Shown here: positions 62,944-64,000 of the stretch, piece after piece
Position numbering within the stretch: the first letter of the stretch is position 1
How the letters are laid out: the number at the start of each line of letters is the position of its first letter
NCBI GenBank assembly: GCA_937924855.1
Contig: CALEYQ010000069.1
Location: 1-64,000, forward strand
Source: an uncultured Bacteroidota bacterium
GTDB taxonomy: Bacteria; Bacteroidota; Bacteroidia; JADZBD01
DNA length: 64,000 bases
Direction of reading: 5' to 3'
Notes under the pieces: model-generated
Told to the model about the DNA's origin: nothing
What the model saw: the letters and a program-made list of their open reading frames with translations, nothing else
The model's database searches: none
Translations under genes and position numbers: made by a program

Positions 62944-63998
62944 ATGCCGGGTTTTTCACCTTTAAGAAAAATACGACACCACCATTCAAAACTCAAAAAA
63001 GACCAGATGAGCAATCGGTGGTTAATGCGTTGGTTGACGTGCTCATCCACAATCTTCCGGATGAATGCCGGGTTAATAAATTCGGAACTTACCGGTTTTC
63101 CCGAAAGCAAAACATCTTTCACATATTCGGCATTTTCACCCCGGTACCAGCTTTCATCGGGGGCCGAAAAACCCTGCTTTTTTCTTTGAACAATGCGCTC
63201 CGGAATATAATCCTTCATGGCAGCACGCAGCACATTCTTCCCGTCATTGTATTCTGAAAACGCAAGTCTTTTTTTAATCAGGTTCTCATCAAACTTTTTC
63301 ATTTGCTCCAGGCTCTCAAGCTTGTGCTTTACGGGAATGCGCTGGGCAAAATTCACAAGATCATTATCCAAAAAAGGAAAGCGCTCTTCAAGGCCGTTTG
63401 CCATACTGAGTTTGTCACCTACCATCAACAGACCGGGCAAAAATGTTTTTATCTCGAAGTAAAGGCTGTTCTGAATATGGTCTTCGGGACTTTGATATTT
63501 TAATTTTTTGTTGAACCTGAAAACATTTTCGAAAATTTTCCTGGGTTTGGCAATCTCTTCGCTGCCCGGAGAGAAAGCAAATAATTCTTCTTTTTGAGAA
63601 TCTCCAACCAAACGCTGCCAGAATCCATAATACTGGTCAAAAAAATGTTCGGGACTGGTTGAATCAAAAATCCGGAAATACCTCCAGGGGTAGCCTCCGA
63701 ATAATTCATCACCCCCCGTTCCCTGCAAACAAACTTTTACAAACTTCGAAGCCAGACGCGATACATAATAATTAGGGTACGACATGCCCACCCTTAAATC
63801 CTCAAGGTGGTATATTACTCTGGGCAATGACCATTTCAGGTCGCCCGCATTCATTACCTGCTCGTATTGTTCGGTCTTAAAATGATTGGCCATCAACTCG
63901 GCATCTCTTCTTTCGTCGTAATTGGCTTCAACTCCCGTTACTGAACTCATATCAAAGCCCCCGGTAAAAGTGAACAGGCGGGGTACCATTCCGGAAGC
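62940..63998 (-). CDS. asnB: Asparagine-synthetase-type amidotransferase (copy 4), 5' part outside the window
   Basis: The frame is open to the right edge, so the glutaminase domain and ATP loop lie outside. The visible 350 residues are the synthetase domain: FTFTGGFDMSS, LRVGMSYPNYYVSRLASK, CLQGTGGDELFGGYPWRYF, the FPFLDNDLVNFAQRIP and LRAAMKDYIPERIVQRKKQGFSAP blocks. An internal ATG at 63989 is not the real start. First gene visible of the long minus-strand unit. Confidence 0.88.
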   Translation of the reverse strand, partial: ASGMVPRLFTFTGGFDMSSVTGVEANYDERRDAELMANHFKTEQYEQVMNAGDLKWSLPRVIYHLEDLRVGMSYPNYYVSRLASKFVKVCLQGTGGDELFGGYPWRYFRIFDSTSPEHFFDQYYGFWQRLVGDSQKEELFAFSPGSEEIAKPRKIFENVFRFNKKLKYQSPEDHIQNSLYFEIKTFLPGLLMVGDKLSMANGLEERFPFLDNDLVNFAQRIPVKHKLESLEQMKKFDENLIKKRLAFSEYNDGKNVLRAAMKDYIPERIVQRKKQGFSAPDESWYRGENAEYVKDVLLSGKPVSSEFINPAFIRKIVDEHVNQRINHRLLIWSFLSFEWWCRIFLKGEKPGI

Positions 63999-64000
63999 AA

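Noticed and set aside
26524..64000. Mobile elements or attachment sites flanking the glycan locus
   Set aside because: No transposase, integrase, tRNA or direct repeat was found at the visible left border; the right border is outside the window.

Overview
The window comes from a bacterium of the Bacteroidota phylum. The clearest pointers are a type IX secretion Plug-like protein (6796-8115), the gliding-type ABC module gldF-gldG followed by a DUF4340 protein (17571-21027), a Rho factor with a long low-complexity N-terminal insert, and TAnnTTTG -7 promoter elements. Nothing in the sequence fixes the genus. No tRNA, CRISPR array, insertion sequence or phage gene was seen.

Region 1 (1-26.5 kb) is housekeeping and envelope DNA in short, often divergent or convergent units: an HTH regulator (5'-truncated), TIGR02757 protein, S1/P1-type zinc phospholipase/nuclease, two tandem small membrane proteins, 6-phosphofructokinase, a universal stress protein with an orphan PaaD, a degenerate ApbE-like lipoprotein, the T9SS Plug, ApaG, a MelB-type MFS carrier, PBP4-type DacB, a pterin dehydratase, Rho, Mpl, MiaA, a second MFS carrier, GldF/GldG/DUF4340, DnaN, RNase P RNA, an Smr protein, an alkaline-phosphatase-fold lipoprotein and ComEC. 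Convergent genes are packed so tightly that six of seven pairs overlap, three of them sharing a palindromic TTAA or CTAG as both stop codons.

Region 2 (26.5-64 kb, running off the right edge) is a very large surface-glycan locus, almost all on the minus strand and mostly joined by 1-22 bp overlaps. It encodes about nine glycosyltransferases (GT2, GT4, GT11), two or three GT-C-like membrane proteins, a Wzy-like polymerase, two sugar-nucleotide SDR epimerases, a UDP-GlcNAc 2-epimerase, an MBOAT/SGNH acylation pair, four asparagine-synthetase-type amidotransferases, five class I methyltransferases plus an FkbM methyltransferase, two hexapeptide acyltransferases, a FemAB/GNAT acyltransferase, a PhyH dioxygenase, a NodB-like deacetylase, a five-bladed beta-propeller protein and an unrecognised Rossmann enzyme. 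No Wzx flippase, Wza/Wzc exporter or initiating phosphoglycosyltransferase is inside the window, so the locus must continue to the right or be served from elsewhere. The one plus-strand gene in it, an SDR epimerase at 34585, shares a back-to-back promoter palindrome with the operon that runs to 26524.

Points that stand out: (i) two glycan genes are each cut by a single in-frame stop (TGA in an asnB at 46135-46137, TAG in a membrane-protein gene at 54050-54052) with both sides otherwise intact; (ii) many genes start only 3-8 nt after a -7 promoter element, and the RNase P RNA gene, whose 5' end is set by structure, gives an internal calibration implying leaderless or near-leaderless mRNAs; (iii) the 54.5-64 kb segment looks like a cytosolic glycan-tailoring cassette of unusual composition.
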